Positions 16,682 through 26,593 are shown, counted from the first letter of the stretch. The stretch: 64,000 nt of DNA from Opitutales bacterium (GCA_016932335.1 JAFGCZ010000007.1:1-64000); one strand, 5' to 3'. Notes: generated from the letters alone by a model not told the origin. Made by a program: numbers and translations.

Positions 16682-19333
16682 TTACTGGGCCGAATCCATT
16701 TCATCAGTGTGCCAGTCATACGTGGGCAACACATGGTGCTCTTCCACCTTGCGGCGGTCACCCTTGTGATACCAGTAGAAAACAGGGCTGGCAATGAAGA
16801 TGGAGGAGAAGGTTCCTGTCAGAATACCCAGCAGGAAAACCAGAGAGAAGTCGACGATAATTCCGGAACCCCAGATATACAATGCCAATGTTGCCAAAAG
16901 GGTCGTCAAACTGGTCAGGATGGTTCGGGAGAGCGTGCGGTTGATGGCCAAATGCACCACTTCTTTCAGGCTCATATCTGGGTTCAGATCCAACTCTTCA
17001 CGGATACGGTCAAACACAACAATAGTATCGTTGATGGAGTAACCGACCGTCATGAGAATCGAGGCAATCATCGGCGCTGTGAATTGACCGCTGCCGATTC
17101 CTAAAAACTCGCCCAGCGTTACATACAGACCGATTGTCATCAGAATATCGTGCACGGTGGCGGTGATGGCACCGATACCGTATCCGAATTCAAAGCGCAA
17201 TGCCACGTAGAGCAGAATACCTCCCAGAGAAAGGAATATGGAAATGAAGGCCCCACGGGTTACATCGGCACCCACACTGGATCCCACGGTTGTTTCACCC
17301 AGAAGGTCCAACCCGTTGTCCGGGAAGATTTTTTGCAGGGTGTCATAGAACGCCACACCCTTGCCCAGTTCGGTTTGCACCGCTAAACGTTCAACCCCTT
17401 CGCCGATGGGCTTGGGGAACACGGCATTGACTTCGCCGAATCCGTTATCGCTCAGCACCAGCTGGTAGGCTTCAGCCAGTTCGCTGTCCGAAGCACTGAC
17501 TTCTGAGGCATAATGGGCAATGCTGTCCATATCCAAGGCGGCGGCCTGCTTGATCTCCGCAATACTCAATTCGGAGGTGTAGCTGATGGACAATTCGTCG
17601 CCGCCCTTAAAGTCGATCCCCAACAGATTATCGCGGTGGGCAATAATGGAGATGACCCCAAGTAGCACGATGCACCAAGAGCACGTAAAGGCCTTCTTCG
17701 CATGGTTCAAGAACTGCAGATTCTGGCGGCCCAGCATTTGGCAGTAAAAACCTTTTTTGATGAAGTTGTAGCCGATGAGAAGATCCAGCAGCCAGCGGTT
17801 TACAATCAACGCACAGAATACCGTGGCCACAATACCGATGGCCAGCGTTACACCAAAGCCCTTTACTGGACCGGTTCCCAGGAAGATCAGAATAACCGCG
17901 GTGATCATGGTCGTTACGTTGGCGTCCACAATCGTGGAGAATACCTTGTCGTAGCCGTTGACCAGTGCTGTCTGGATGGACTTGCCTGCCTGGAGCTCTT
18001 CTCGCATACGTTCCAGAATCAAAATGTTGGCGTCAACCGCCATACCGATGGTCAATACCAGCGCCGCTACACCGGGCAGACTCAGCGTCGAACCAAGGTA
18101 GGAAAGGCTTCCGAAGACCAGCAGCACGTTGACGAATACCGTCAGCATGGCAATACCGCCGAAGACTCCATAGTAAGCCGTCATAAAGACGATGACCAGC
18201 AGTGCGCCGATCATGCCGGCTTTAAGGGAGGCGTCGCGTGCGCCGGAGGCCAGTGTCGGGCCTACTTCGTAGACTTGCTCGACTTCCAGTCCTACGGACA
18301 GCGGGTTGTTCAAAATGTTGGCTAGTTCGATGGCTTCGCGCTGGTCAAAACTGCCGGATATGGAAGCATTGCCGCGAATTTCGTTCCGCACTGTTGGCGC
18401 ACTGTAAAGTTTCCCGTCCAAAATAATGGCCAACTGACCGATGGTGTTGGTCTTTTCATTCTCCTCGGCAATTTGTCCTGTTACCTTGGTGAACTTGTCC
18501 TGGCCTTCCTTGGTGAAGTTCAGGATGATCTCGTAACCGCCGTAAGGGTTCTGGGTGGCGTAGGCTTTGTCGATAATGTCACCGGTCAGCAGAGGAATCT
18601 TCTTTACGTATTCCGGGCGTTTTTCGATTTCACCGGTTTTCGGGTTAATCGTCTCTTCCACCTTCAACGTGTAACCGGCCGGTGCGCTTGGGGTAGTCCA
18701 AGGCTTTACCGTGCGGTGTACCATGCTGAATTCCAGCAGGGCAGGGGCGCTGATCGAGTCGATAGCTTCAGGATTATCCTTGGTGGAAATTCCCGGCATC
18801 TGCACTTCGATGCGGTTGTTCCCCTTGATGCGCACAATGGGTTCCGCTACGCCCAGACCGTCGATACGTTGGGCAATAATGCCTTTGGCCTGTTCCAGCT
18901 CTTCCGTGCGGCGTGTTTCCTGTTGGGAAAGGTCGCCTTCATCTACCTTAAAGGTAAAAGAAACACCACCCTTGAGGTCCAACCCCAGCTTTACCTTACC
19001 TTGAGATTTGTTCAGAAGGTATTTCAGCAAAATGTCGTTGCGCTTGTCCAGATTCTTGACGTCGCTCAGGTCGATTTCCGGGTAGTAGCGGCTCAGGTCG
19101 ATCTGGTCTTTTTCCACGATCTTTGAAAGCGCTACATAGTAAGTCGGATATGCTCCGGCTTCTACCGCGGCATCCACTCGGGCGGATAATGCGTCAAACG
19201 CTTCCTTTTCCGCTTTTACCTGCGATGCGGCATAGACTTCAAAAGGTGTATCCTTTACAGGGATGATATTGCTCACTGCCCAAATGCTCAAAAGCATTGA
19301 GAGGACGATTTTCCAAAACGTACTTCCGTTCAT
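16682..19333 (-). CDS. secDF: Fused protein translocase subunit SecDF
   Basis: An 883-residue fusion of SecD and SecF, the proton-driven partner of SecYEG that helps pull proteins across the inner membrane. The N-terminal helix (KIVLSMLLSIWAVSNIIPV) and the large P1 domain (GLDLKGGVSFTFKVDE; RIDGLGVAEPIVRIKGNN) are followed by SecD membrane helices with GMAVDANILILERMREE. SecF starts around residue 560 (LLGIDFKGGDELS) and ends with GYSINDTIVVFDRIREEL. Twelve membrane segments are expected. It follows yajC by 77 bp in the same operon. Confidence 0.96.
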   Translation of the reverse strand: MNGSTFWKIVLSMLLSIWAVSNIIPVKDTPFEVYAASQVKAEKEAFDALSARVDAAVEAGAYPTYYVALSKIVEKDQIDLSRYYPEIDLSDVKNLDKRNDILLKYLLNKSQGKVKLGLDLKGGVSFTFKVDEGDLSQQETRRTEELEQAKGIIAQRIDGLGVAEPIVRIKGNNRIEVQMPGISTKDNPEAIDSISAPALLEFSMVHRTVKPWTTPSAPAGYTLKVEETINPKTGEIEKRPEYVKKIPLLTGDIIDKAYATQNPYGGYEIILNFTKEGQDKFTKVTGQIAEENEKTNTIGQLAIILDGKLYSAPTVRNEIRGNASISGSFDQREAIELANILNNPLSVGLEVEQVYEVGPTLASGARDASLKAGMIGALLVIVFMTAYYGVFGGIAMLTVFVNVLLVFGSLSYLGSTLSLPGVAALVLTIGMAVDANILILERMREELQAGKSIQTALVNGYDKVFSTIVDANVTTMITAVILIFLGTGPVKGFGVTLAIGIVATVFCALIVNRWLLDLLIGYNFIKKGFYCQMLGRQNLQFLNHAKKAFTCSWCIVLLGVISIIAHRDNLLGIDFKGGDELSISYTSELSIAEIKQAAALDMDSIAHYASEVSASDSELAEAYQLVLSDNGFGEVNAVFPKPIGEGVERLAVQTELGKGVAFYDTLQKIFPDNGLDLLGETTVGSSVGADVTRGAFISIFLSLGGILLYVALRFEFGYGIGAITATVHDILMTIGLYVTLGEFLGIGSGQFTAPMIASILMTVGYSINDTIVVFDRIREELDLNPDMSLKEVVHLAINRTLSRTILTSLTTLLATLALYIWGSGIIVDFSLVFLLGILTGTFSSIFIASPVFYWYHKGDRRKVEEHHVLPTYDWHTDEMDSAQ

Positions 19334-19410
19334 GTTACGCGAGGGGTTTGCCGGGAAAGCAAATGCTTAATAGGTTAAGTGGGGTAGAAATCTTCCGCTG
19401 ATAAAAGAGA

Positions 19411-19734
19411 TCAGTCTTTGCTGACTTTGCTTTGGATAAAGCTCTTGTTCAGCTGCACGCGGGTGTCGTCGCTCAATCTTACTTCTACGCGCTGGTCGTC
19501 CTTGATCTTCACAATGGTGGCATACAATCCGCCGGCGGTCAGCACTTCATCTCCGTTCTTGAGCGAGTCCATCATCGTTTTGTGCTCCTTCTGGCGCTTG
19601 CGCTGGGAGGAGTTAAGAATGAACATCATTCCAATGAAGAGCAGTGCCATGATCAGGAGGGAGAACATTCCGTCTCCTTTGGGGGCAGCAGCCTGGGCTA
19701 AGAAAGTTGAGTGCGAGAGCATATTTTCGTACAT
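19411..19734 (-). CDS. yajC: Preprotein translocase accessory subunit YajC
   Basis: A 107-residue protein with one membrane helix (GMFSLLIMALLFIGMMFIL) followed by a basic region and the YajC domain (MMDSLKNGDEVLTAGGLYATIVKI). YajC binds SecDF, encoded next. The size is normal. The start ATG at 19734 gives a short periplasmic N-terminus; later ATGs are possible. Confidence 0.94.
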   Translation of the reverse strand: MYENMLSHSTFLAQAAAPKGDGMFSLLIMALLFIGMMFILNSSQRKRQKEHKTMMDSLKNGDEVLTAGGLYATIVKIKDDQRVEVRLSDDTRVQLNKSFIQSKVSKD

Positions 19735-19850
19735 AATGATTTCTGGCTGAGAAAAAGAACCAATCTGCCAGCGCAGAGCGAAAAAGCAAGCAGTTTTACC
19801 CCCTCTTACAGGGCTTTCCCTCTCTTTTCCTTCCGTGGCAGATCCAAAAG

Positions 19851-19880
19851 AAAAGCCTCACCTTGCTTGGTGAGGCTTTT
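19851..19880 (-). terminator. Terminator after gcvH
   Basis: AAAAGCCTCACC and GGTGAGGCTTTT form a stem with a 6-nt loop, 10 bp downstream of the gcvH stop on the minus strand. It is symmetric and could work both ways. Confidence 0.88.
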
Positions 19881-19890
19881 GCTGAAAAAC

Positions 19891-20271
19891 TTAAACGAGT
19901 TCCTCGTAGGCCGCTGCGTCCAGCAGTTCGGATACTTCTTCAGGGTTGCTCAGCTTGACTTTTACAATCCAGGCGCCGGCGTAAGGATCGGTGTTGACGC
20001 TTTCCGGACTCTCTTCCAAGTCGCTGTTGATTTCCACGATTTCACCTGCGACGGGCATATAGAGGTCACTGGCGGCTTTCACCGATTCTACGACACCGAA
20101 AGCATCTCCGGCTCCGTAAACGGCGCCCACTTCCGGCAGTTCCACAAAGGTTACGTCTCCCAGGCTGCTTTGCGCATAATCGGTAATCCCGACGGTTGCG
20201 GTGCCGTCGCCTTCATCGCGCAGCCATTCGTGGTCTTTCGTGTATTTCAGATCTGAGGGAATATTGCTCAT
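19891..20271 (-). CDS. gcvH: Glycine cleavage system H protein
   Basis: A 126-residue lipoyl carrier that shuttles the aminomethyl group between the P, T and L proteins. The lipoylation lysine is in [15 protein letters not shown]; the N-terminus is the typical [11 protein letters not shown]. The ATG at 20271 is chosen because the extra in-frame codons upstream are not family-like and would run toward gcvT. It lies 28 bp after gcvT in one operon. The P protein is not in this window. Confidence 0.95.
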   Translation of the reverse strand: MSNIPSDLKYTKDHEWLRDEGDGTATVGITDYAQSSLGDVTFVELPEVGAVYGAGDAFGVVESVKAASDLYMPVAGEIVEINSDLEESPESVNTDPYAGAWIVKVKLSNPEEVSELLDAAAYEELV

Positions 20272-20299
20272 TATTAGAAAAATGGAATGTTGAGATACC

Positions 20300-21391
20300 T
20301 CACTTATGCAGTGGCGGTTTCTTGACATCAAGGTTTATTTTATTTCCGCGTAAATCCACATACAAGCCGCCGCTCTTGGCCGCATTGCTCTCTACCAGCG
20401 CACTGCCGATGGGTTTTCCCAAGACCGGGCTTTGTGTCCCCGAAAGCACTGTGCCAATCACCGTGCCCTCGGCATACACTTCGGTTCCCTGGCGGGCAAT
20501 GCGTTTGTCGTTCAGTGTAAAGAACACCACTGTCTTGGCGATGCCTGTGTCCTTTTCCTGTTGCAATGCCTCGCGGCCTATAAAATCGCAGCCTTTGTTC
20601 AGCTTGACTGCCCAGCCCAGTTTCGCTTGCAGCGGAGTAATCACCTCGCTGATTTCATGCCCGTAAAGCGGATAGCCGGCCTCCAGCCGAAGAGAGTCGC
20701 GGGCACCCAGCCCTGCCGGTACCAACCCGTATGCAGCTCCCTTCTCCAGTAGATGTCGGGCAACTTTTTCTGTGACCCCGCTGCTGCAGTAAATTTCAAA
20801 ACCGTCTTCTCCGGTATAGCCTGTGCGGCTCAGGAGCACTTCTGCTCCGTTGAGCACGGTTTCCCTGCAGCAGAAACGTCCAATGGTGGTCACATCCGTA
20901 TCCACATCGCAGTGGCTTAGGATTTCCACGGCTTTGGGGCCCTGTAGTGCCAACTGCCCGTATTGCGCGGAAAGGTTGACCACGCTGCAGTCATGCCCTG
21001 CCGATTTTTCACTCACCCAGGCGGCATCTTTGTCCGCATTTCCTGCATTGATACAGATAAAGTATGTATCATCGCCTGTTTGATAAATGATGATGTCGTC
21101 TACGCAGCCTCCATCCGGTTGACAGAGAATTGTGTAGAGTGCTTTGCCCGGTTCCAGCTTTTCAACGTCATTGGTCACCAGCCCGTTGAGGAATCTGCGC
21201 GCTCCCGCCCCGCTGACCAGCAACTCACCCATGTGGCTCACATCAAACAGTCCGGCACTTTCCCTTACGGCTTTGTGCTCGGCAATAATGCCTGAATATT
21301 GTACTGGCATATCCCATCCGCCAAATGGTACCATGCGTGCACCCAGTTCGCAGTGCAGGGCATACAGAGGAGTCTTTTTCAAATCGTTCAT
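20300..21391 (-). CDS. gcvT: Glycine cleavage system T protein (aminomethyltransferase)
   Basis: A 363-residue tetrahydrofolate-dependent aminomethyltransferase that releases ammonia and forms methylene-THF from the H-protein-bound intermediate. Conserved pieces include [32 protein letters not shown], and [14 protein letters not shown]. The gene order is gcvT-gcvH. No tandem glycine-riboswitch structure is visible in the 130 bp upstream. Confidence 0.95.
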   Translation of the reverse strand: MNDLKKTPLYALHCELGARMVPFGGWDMPVQYSGIIAEHKAVRESAGLFDVSHMGELLVSGAGARRFLNGLVTNDVEKLEPGKALYTILCQPDGGCVDDIIIYQTGDDTYFICINAGNADKDAAWVSEKSAGHDCSVVNLSAQYGQLALQGPKAVEILSHCDVDTDVTTIGRFCCRETVLNGAEVLLSRTGYTGEDGFEIYCSSGVTEKVARHLLEKGAAYGLVPAGLGARDSLRLEAGYPLYGHEISEVITPLQAKLGWAVKLNKGCDFIGREALQQEKDTGIAKTVVFFTLNDKRIARQGTEVYAEGTVIGTVLSGTQSPVLGKPIGSALVESNAAKSGGLYVDLRGNKINLDVKKPPLHK

Positions 21392-21519
21392 GAATGTCTT
21401 TTGTTGCCCGCAACTATTTAATTATTTCTCCTCAAGTCAACCAATCACAAAAACTCTTATATTTTGTTATTTTGGTCTTGCGAATCGCTTTTTTACCTTT
21501 AGCTTTACTTACCTGCGTT

Positions 21520-21710
21520 TTTCTATGAGAGATAGAGTATTTCTAGAGTCGACAAGATTTGATGATTCCTTTTTATCGCAAGACAGCGCAAAAGCAACCT
21601 TACGGATTGGTGGAGGCTGGCCGACTTGGTCGGGGTCCCTGCAGTCCATTCCTACAGACTCTCTATCTCGCGCTATGGGTAGATTGTCTTTTCCCGAATA
21701 GCGCATTTTT
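21520..21710 (+). ncRNA. Structured leader or free-standing RNA ending in a terminator, upstream of the RRM gene
   Basis: In the 328-bp gap between gcvT and the RRM gene, GAGATAGAG (21529-21537) can pair perfectly with CTCTATCTC (21661-21669), enclosing 123 nt. Inside lies the hairpin CCGAC-TTG-GTCGG (21621-21633). Directly abutting the closing stem is a terminator: GCGCTATGGG (21670-21679) against CCC (21693-21695) and ATAGCGC (21698-21704), then ATTTTT. It ends 10 nt before the RRM start codon. This is either an attenuating 5' leader or a small RNA of about 190 nt. I do not recognise the family. Its 5' end is not defined. Confidence 0.6.
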
Positions 21711-21719
21711 CGAAATCGA

Positions 21720-22103
21720 ATGAATATCTATATTGGTAATCTCTCTTATGATGCGAACGAAGCAGACATTCGCTCCGCATTTGAGGCATACGGTGCAGTT
21801 GACTCTGCTAAAATCGTTCGCGACCATGAAACCGGTCGCTCCAAGGGCTTCGCCTTTGTTGAAATGTCCGACGCTGACGAAGGAAATGCAGCTATCGAAG
21901 CCCTCAATGGTGCAGAAATCGCAGGTCGTGCTGTTAAGATCAATGAAGCACGTCCCCGTGAAGAACGTCCCCGTACAGGTGGCGATCGCGGTGGTTTCCG
22001 TCCCGGCGGCGATCGTGGTGGTTTCCGTCCACGCGGCAATGACCGTGGTGGCGATCGCGGTGGATTCCGTTCTCGCGGAAATGATCGTGGTGGTCGCTAC
22101 TAG
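21720..22103 (+). CDS. RRM-type glycine/arginine-rich RNA-binding protein
   Basis: A 127-residue protein: one RNA-recognition motif (residues 1-77) with RNP2 (IYIGNLS) and RNP1 (KGFAFVEM), then a tail of repeated RGGFRP-type boxes. Such proteins bind RNA as chaperones and in cyanobacteria are often cold-induced. No Shine-Dalgarno sequence precedes the ATG, and a terminator-like hairpin ends 10 nt upstream, which suggests control at transcription. The gene ends in its own strong terminator, so it is monocistronic. Confidence 0.94.
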   Translation: MNIYIGNLSYDANEADIRSAFEAYGAVDSAKIVRDHETGRSKGFAFVEMSDADEGNAAIEALNGAEIAGRAVKINEARPREERPRTGGDRGGFRPGGDRGGFRPRGNDRGGDRGGFRSRGNDRGGRY

Positions 22104-22115
22104 ATCTTTCCCTGC

Positions 22116-22152
22116 GAATGCCACCCTCATAAAGGGTGGCATTCTCTTTTTC
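22116..22152 (+). terminator. Terminator of the RRM gene
   Basis: GAATGCCACCCT pairs with AGGGTGGCATTC (12 bp, 5-nt loop), followed by TCTTTTTCT. Confidence 0.92.
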
Positions 22153-22249
22153 TGAACAATCGATAACGAATGAATATACTTGCCGAACCGGAAGATTCCG
22201 ATCCTGGGAGTAGTCGCGCTGCCCGGCAGCTGCACATCCTTTACCCTCT

Positions 22250-23314
22250 ATGATTACGCTCGTTCTCTCTGTTGCGTTTACGCTGGGAGTTTCGGGCTTT
22301 TGTTCTTTATTGGAGGCCTTTGTTCTCAGTCTTTCCACCGCCGAAATCGAAGATTTTCGGCAGCAGCACCCCCGCCTCGGAACACGTCTGGACCTCTATA
22401 AAAAGACGATCAACCAGACCAGCTCCGCCATCCTCACCCTCAACACCATGGCCAATACCGCAGGGGCATCTTTAGTGGGGGCCATTGCCAGTGATCTCTT
22501 TCAGAGTATCCACATCGGCATCATCTCCGGTATCCTTACGCTGGCCATTCTCGTCTTTTCCGAGATTATTCCCAAAAACCTCGGCGTTGCCTACCGCAGA
22601 ACACTGTGTTTCTATCTGGTTTGTCCGCTTACACTTGTGCGTGTGGTCATGTGGCCTTTTTCCTTTGTTGCTCATCTTGCGGTAAAACCTTTTCTGCCCC
22701 GTCGGCAGATCGTTGATGAGGACGAACGCGAAATTCTTCTCTTGGCAGAAAAAAGCGCCAAAGAGGGATCGCTCAGCACCGTCGAGCGCGATATGATTTC
22801 CAATACCCTCAGCCTTGATGATGTCCTCCTCACCGATATCCTGACACCCCGTACCGTGGTTACTTTTTTGGATGGCTCATTGACTGTGGAAGAAGTTATG
22901 CGCGATTTTAAGCTCATTCCTTTTGCCCGTATTCCTGTCTACCGAGAAAGCATAGATGATATTATCGGTATGGTGAGACGCCGCGACATCATGCAGGCCT
23001 ATTCCGAAAACAAACCCGAAACCACCATCGAATCCCTCATGGTGGAAATCGCTTACATTCCGGAAACGGCCTCGGGAGACGATGCCCTCCAACTCTTTCT
23101 GAAAAAACACACCCAGCTGGCCCTCGTCGTCGACGAGTTTGGCTCTACCGCCGGAGTTATTACCATGGAAGACGTTATGGAACATATCCTCGGGCGGGAA
23201 ATCTATGATGAAACAGATGTGGCCATCGACATGCGCGATCTGGCCCGCCGCAAAGCACAACGGCTTTCCCGTTCACGTAAAAACATACCTTCGGATATTC
23301 CGCCCCCGCAATGA
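22250..23314 (+). CDS. CNNM-domain/CBS-pair membrane protein (CorC/HlyC family)
   Basis: A 354-residue inner-membrane protein. The N-terminal CNNM transmembrane domain (residues 1-140, about four hydrophobic segments) contains the family signature VFSEIIPKNLGV. A CBS pair follows (residues about 190-315: ILTPRTVVTFLDGSLTV, FARIPVYRESIDDIIGMV, LALVVDEFGSTAGVITMEDVMEHILG). Family members are linked to magnesium efflux or homeostasis; older databases call them hemolysins. The large C-terminal CorC_HlyC domain is missing, so this is a short form. It overlaps lgt by 4 bp (ATGA), so the two are translationally coupled. Confidence 0.9.
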   Translation: MITLVLSVAFTLGVSGFCSLLEAFVLSLSTAEIEDFRQQHPRLGTRLDLYKKTINQTSSAILTLNTMANTAGASLVGAIASDLFQSIHIGIISGILTLAILVFSEIIPKNLGVAYRRTLCFYLVCPLTLVRVVMWPFSFVAHLAVKPFLPRRQIVDEDEREILLLAEKSAKEGSLSTVERDMISNTLSLDDVLLTDILTPRTVVTFLDGSLTVEEVMRDFKLIPFARIPVYRESIDDIIGMVRRRDIMQAYSENKPETTIESLMVEIAYIPETASGDDALQLFLKKHTQLALVVDEFGSTAGVITMEDVMEHILGREIYDETDVAIDMRDLARRKAQRLSRSRKNIPSDIPPPQ

Positions 23315-24165
23315 TGCTTCCACTGGCCTATTGGGTTCATGACGTTAACCCTGTTATCCTACAGGTATGGGGACCGCTTGCTCTGCGTTGGTATGGCGTC
23401 GCCTATGTCAGTGGTTTCATTGCCTTTTGGCTGCTCTTTCGCTATTACCAAAAAAAAGGCATCACTGCGCTAACGCCTGCCGATACCGAGTCGCTTTTTA
23501 ACTGGGGAATTGTCGGAGTGCTGGTCGGTGGCCGCCTCGGATTTGTTCTCTTCTACGATTTGCCTTATTACCTTGATCACCCTCTTTCGGTCTTTAATGT
23601 CACCGCCGGTGGCATGTCTTTCCATGGGGGCTTGCTTGGGGTGATCGCGGCCATGTTTTTTGTCACCCGAAAACGGGGGATTAGCCTCTTTGAGGTCAGC
23701 GATCTGGCCGCCACAGCGGTCATTCCCGGGCTCTTCTTTGGGCGTTTGGCCAACTTTATCAACGGAGAGCTTTGGGGGAAACCGGCAGAGGTTGCCTGGG
23801 CTGTTATTTTTCCCAAAGCCCCCTGGGATCCGCATGCCTTTTCTGTTTTTAGCGAATACTTGGGCAATTACGTGAATCCTCGCCATCCTTCTCAGCTCTA
23901 TGAGGCCCTCTTGGAAGGGGTGCTTCTTTTCTCCTGGCTGCAGTTCCGCCTCTGGAAACAGGCCCGCCATCAAGTAAAAGCCGCACTTTCTGCAGAGTTC
24001 CTCATTGGTTATGCCCTTGCTCGTATCATTTCCGAGCAGTTTCGCGAGCCCGATGCCGCTCTCATTCTCGGCTTAAGCCGTGGCACCTTCTATTCCCTGG
24101 CTATGTTGCTGGCCGGCTTTGCTTTTCTCTGCTACACCCACCGAAAGACTAAACGCTTGCCTTGA
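23311..24165 (+). CDS. lgt: Prolipoprotein diacylglyceryl transferase
   Basis: A 284-residue polytopic inner-membrane enzyme that attaches diacylglycerol from phosphatidylglycerol to the lipobox cysteine of prolipoproteins. The signature regions are LALRWYGVAYVSGF, MSFHGGLLGV (with the catalytic His), GRLANFINGELWGKP and RHPSQLYEALLEG. Around seven membrane helices are expected. It begins inside the end of the CNNM gene. Confidence 0.95.
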   Translation: MMLPLAYWVHDVNPVILQVWGPLALRWYGVAYVSGFIAFWLLFRYYQKKGITALTPADTESLFNWGIVGVLVGGRLGFVLFYDLPYYLDHPLSVFNVTAGGMSFHGGLLGVIAAMFFVTRKRGISLFEVSDLAATAVIPGLFFGRLANFINGELWGKPAEVAWAVIFPKAPWDPHAFSVFSEYLGNYVNPRHPSQLYEALLEGVLLFSWLQFRLWKQARHQVKAALSAEFLIGYALARIISEQFREPDAALILGLSRGTFYSLAMLLAGFAFLCYTHRKTKRLP

Positions 24166-24259
24166 CTTTTGTTCCATTCATCAGCTACATTTTTGCTGTG
24201 ATTGGTATTTATGGAATCAACCTGCAGAAGTTTCATGGCGAGCTTCTGTTTTTTTTCCA

Positions 24260-25795
24260 ATGAGGGTAACAGATTTCAATATTTTGCTGCCGTTTGTGGC
24301 AGGGATGCTGGTGGCCATTCTTTTCGTATGGCTGTTTTTTAGGCGTTGGTTAAAGCTCTCTCGCCAAGGTTTGGCCAAAGAAATGGAACTGGCTCGCCAA
24401 AAAGCCGATGTATCGGCAGCGCAGGTCATCGCCAATGCAGAGCACAAAGCAGCTCAAATTCTTCAGAATGCCGAAAAAGAAGCCTCCCGCAAGCAGCTTG
24501 AAGTGGAAATGCTCCAGCGCGAGTTCTACCGCTCCGAAGCCACCTTACAACAACAGCAGGAAACCCTCGCCAAAGAGCAGGCCGAACTTAAGGAGCGTTC
24601 CAAATCCCTCGATTCCGAACGCGATAAGCTGGAAGTGCTCACCCGTGATTACCTCAAGCGCATCGAGGATGTTTCCAAACTCTCCTGCGAGCAGGTCAAG
24701 CAATCCCTCCTCGAAGAGGTCAGCCGTGAGTGTGAAGATGAAATCCGTGACTACCGCAGCCAAATGATCTGCAAGGGCGAATCAGAAGTTCAGGCAGAAG
24801 CCCGGAAAATCCTCATCGCTACCATGCAGCGCATTTCCACCTATCCCCAGCACGATACCAATGCCACCATCGTGCAGCTGCCCGGCGAAGATATGAAAGG
24901 GCGCATTATCGGTAGGGAAGGGCGCAATATTAAAAGCTTTGAATCCACTACAGGAACCACACTGCTCATCGATGAAACCCCCGATAGTGTACTCATCTCC
25001 TGTTTCGACCCGGTGCGCAGAGAAATCGCCAAAGTTGCCTTGGAATACCTTATTCGCGACGGGCGTATTCACCCCGCATCCATTGAAGAAGCAGTCGAGC
25101 GGGCCACCGGCGAGGTTAAAAGCAGTGTTACCGGGTTTGGCAGTGAGGCCCTCCGCCGTGTTCGCCTCAACCACGTGCACCCCGAGATCGTAGCCCTGCT
25201 CGGTAAGCTCCGCTACCGCCTTTCCAATAATCAGAACTCTCTCGACCACTCCATCGAAGTAGCCAACCTGTGTGCCCTCCTTGCTGCTGAACTTCGTCTG
25301 GAAATCGAGCCCGCCAAGCGAGCCGGCCTCTTCCACGATATCGGGAAGTCTCTGGAGGATGAATACGAGGGAAGCCACGCTGTGGCCGGGGCCAACGTCT
25401 TGAAACGCCTCGGGGAAAGTACCGTCGTTGTCAATGCCGTGGCCGCTCACCACGAGGAAATTCCCGAAGAGAGCCCCTATGCCGCTCTCGTGAAAATTGC
25501 CGATACCATCAGTGCCGTTCGCCCGGGAGCCCGTGCCGAAAGCATCGATTCCTACATCCAGCGCGTCCGCAATCTGGAAGAACTCGCCTGCTCTATGGAT
25601 GGGGTTCAGGAAGCTTACGCCATCCAGGCCGGTCGCGAAATCCGTGTCATTGTTAAGCCCGATGAACTGGACGATACCGGTACCCGCCAAATGGCCCGTG
25701 CCCTGCGCAGAAAAATCGAGGACGAACTTCAATACCCCGGCACGATTAAAATTACCGTCATACGCGAATGCAGAGTCGTGGAACAAGCAAGATAA
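24260..25795 (+). CDS. rny: Ribonuclease Y
   Basis: A 511-residue membrane-anchored endoribonuclease that initiates mRNA decay. The N-terminal helix is LLPFVAGMLVAILFVWLFF. A long coiled coil follows (residues about 35-200). Then come the KH domain (GRIIGREGRNIKSFESTTG) and the HD domain (LDHSIEVANLCALLAAE; AGLFHDIGKSLEDE). The ATG at 24260 (MRVTDFN) puts the anchor at the N-terminus as in the family. The longer open frame upstream overlaps lgt and is not family-like. Confidence 0.95.
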   Translation: MRVTDFNILLPFVAGMLVAILFVWLFFRRWLKLSRQGLAKEMELARQKADVSAAQVIANAEHKAAQILQNAEKEASRKQLEVEMLQREFYRSEATLQQQQETLAKEQAELKERSKSLDSERDKLEVLTRDYLKRIEDVSKLSCEQVKQSLLEEVSRECEDEIRDYRSQMICKGESEVQAEARKILIATMQRISTYPQHDTNATIVQLPGEDMKGRIIGREGRNIKSFESTTGTTLLIDETPDSVLISCFDPVRREIAKVALEYLIRDGRIHPASIEEAVERATGEVKSSVTGFGSEALRRVRLNHVHPEIVALLGKLRYRLSNNQNSLDHSIEVANLCALLAAELRLEIEPAKRAGLFHDIGKSLEDEYEGSHAVAGANVLKRLGESTVVVNAVAAHHEEIPEESPYAALVKIADTISAVRPGARAESIDSYIQRVRNLEELACSMDGVQEAYAIQAGREIRVIVKPDELDDTGTRQMARALRRKIEDELQYPGTIKITVIRECRVVEQAR

Positions 25796-25859
25796 TCTAT
25801 TGTCTTTTCCTAAAGAGTAGAGTAGTGGTATATAAAAATTTGTAAAAAAATCTAGACCC

Positions 25860-26537
25860 ATGAAAAGACTCCTCCAAATAGCTCTTTCAGTGCTGTCCTT
25901 CGGACTGCTGATCCATACGCTGACCGCCGCCTCCACTCTGGAGGATATGGAAATTAAACTGGATGAAGCTGCTGTCCGCCTGGATGCTGTGGCTGCCTCC
26001 CAACAGATTCCCCCGGAAATTCTCAGCCGTGCTGAAGGAATCCTTATCCTGCATCAGGTTAAAGCAGGCTTTCTCATTGGTGGGAAAGGTGGCGAAGGAG
26101 TCCTTCTTGTCCGCGATACACTTTCCCGCCGCTGGAGTGCTCCCGCATTCCTCAATGTCGGCGAAGGCAGTGCCGGATTGCAGATCGGGGTGGAAACATC
26201 TGATACCGTTCTCGTTTTTATGACTCGTGAGAGCCTCGGCATTATTGACGGAAGCCGCTTTCAGGTTGGCGTCGATGCCGGTGCTGTTGCCGGTCCCCGC
26301 GTAGTCCGTACGGAAGACGATTTTAGCGAAACCCCAGTGTTTTATTATCATAAAACAGGCGGCCTTTATGCCGGTGCTACATTCAAAGGTGGCTGGATTT
26401 TCCCCGACGATTCAGCCAACGAATTGCTCTATGGCATTGAGGATATCACTGTGCGCGATATCGTCCTCAACAAGAGAGTCAAATTCCCCTCTGCAGGAAA
26501 GAAATTGCTGGATACCATTCAGGATCGTTCCATGTAA
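25860..26537 (+). CDS. Exported SYLF-domain (Ysc84-like) lipid-binding protein
   Basis: A 225-residue protein with a signal peptide (MKRLLQIALSVLSFGLLIHTLTAA) and one SYLF domain. The domain is recognised by ILHQVKAGFLIGGKGGEGVLLVR, the central WSAPAFLNVGEGSAGLQIG, FQVGVDAGAVAG and YYHKTGGLYAGATFKGGWI. SYLF domains bind phosphoinositides or other lipids; the role in bacteria is poorly known. It lies 64 bp after rny and ends in its own terminator. Confidence 0.88.
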   Translation: MKRLLQIALSVLSFGLLIHTLTAASTLEDMEIKLDEAAVRLDAVAASQQIPPEILSRAEGILILHQVKAGFLIGGKGGEGVLLVRDTLSRRWSAPAFLNVGEGSAGLQIGVETSDTVLVFMTRESLGIIDGSRFQVGVDAGAVAGPRVVRTEDDFSETPVFYYHKTGGLYAGATFKGGWIFPDDSANELLYGIEDITVRDIVLNKRVKFPSAGKKLLDTIQDRSM

Positions 26538-26562
26538 TGCTTCTTCCCTAACTTTTTTTATC

Positions 26563-26593
26563 AGCCGCAGCTTTTGCTGTGGCTTTTTTTTTA
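26563..26593 (+). terminator. Terminator of the SYLF gene
   Basis: AGCCGCAGC-TTTT-GCTGTGGCT (one G:T-type pair) is followed by eight or more T's. Confidence 0.92.

Noticed and set aside
21392..21519. Glycine riboswitch before gcvT.
   Set aside because: No tandem aptamer-like structure or conserved core is visible in the short upstream region.
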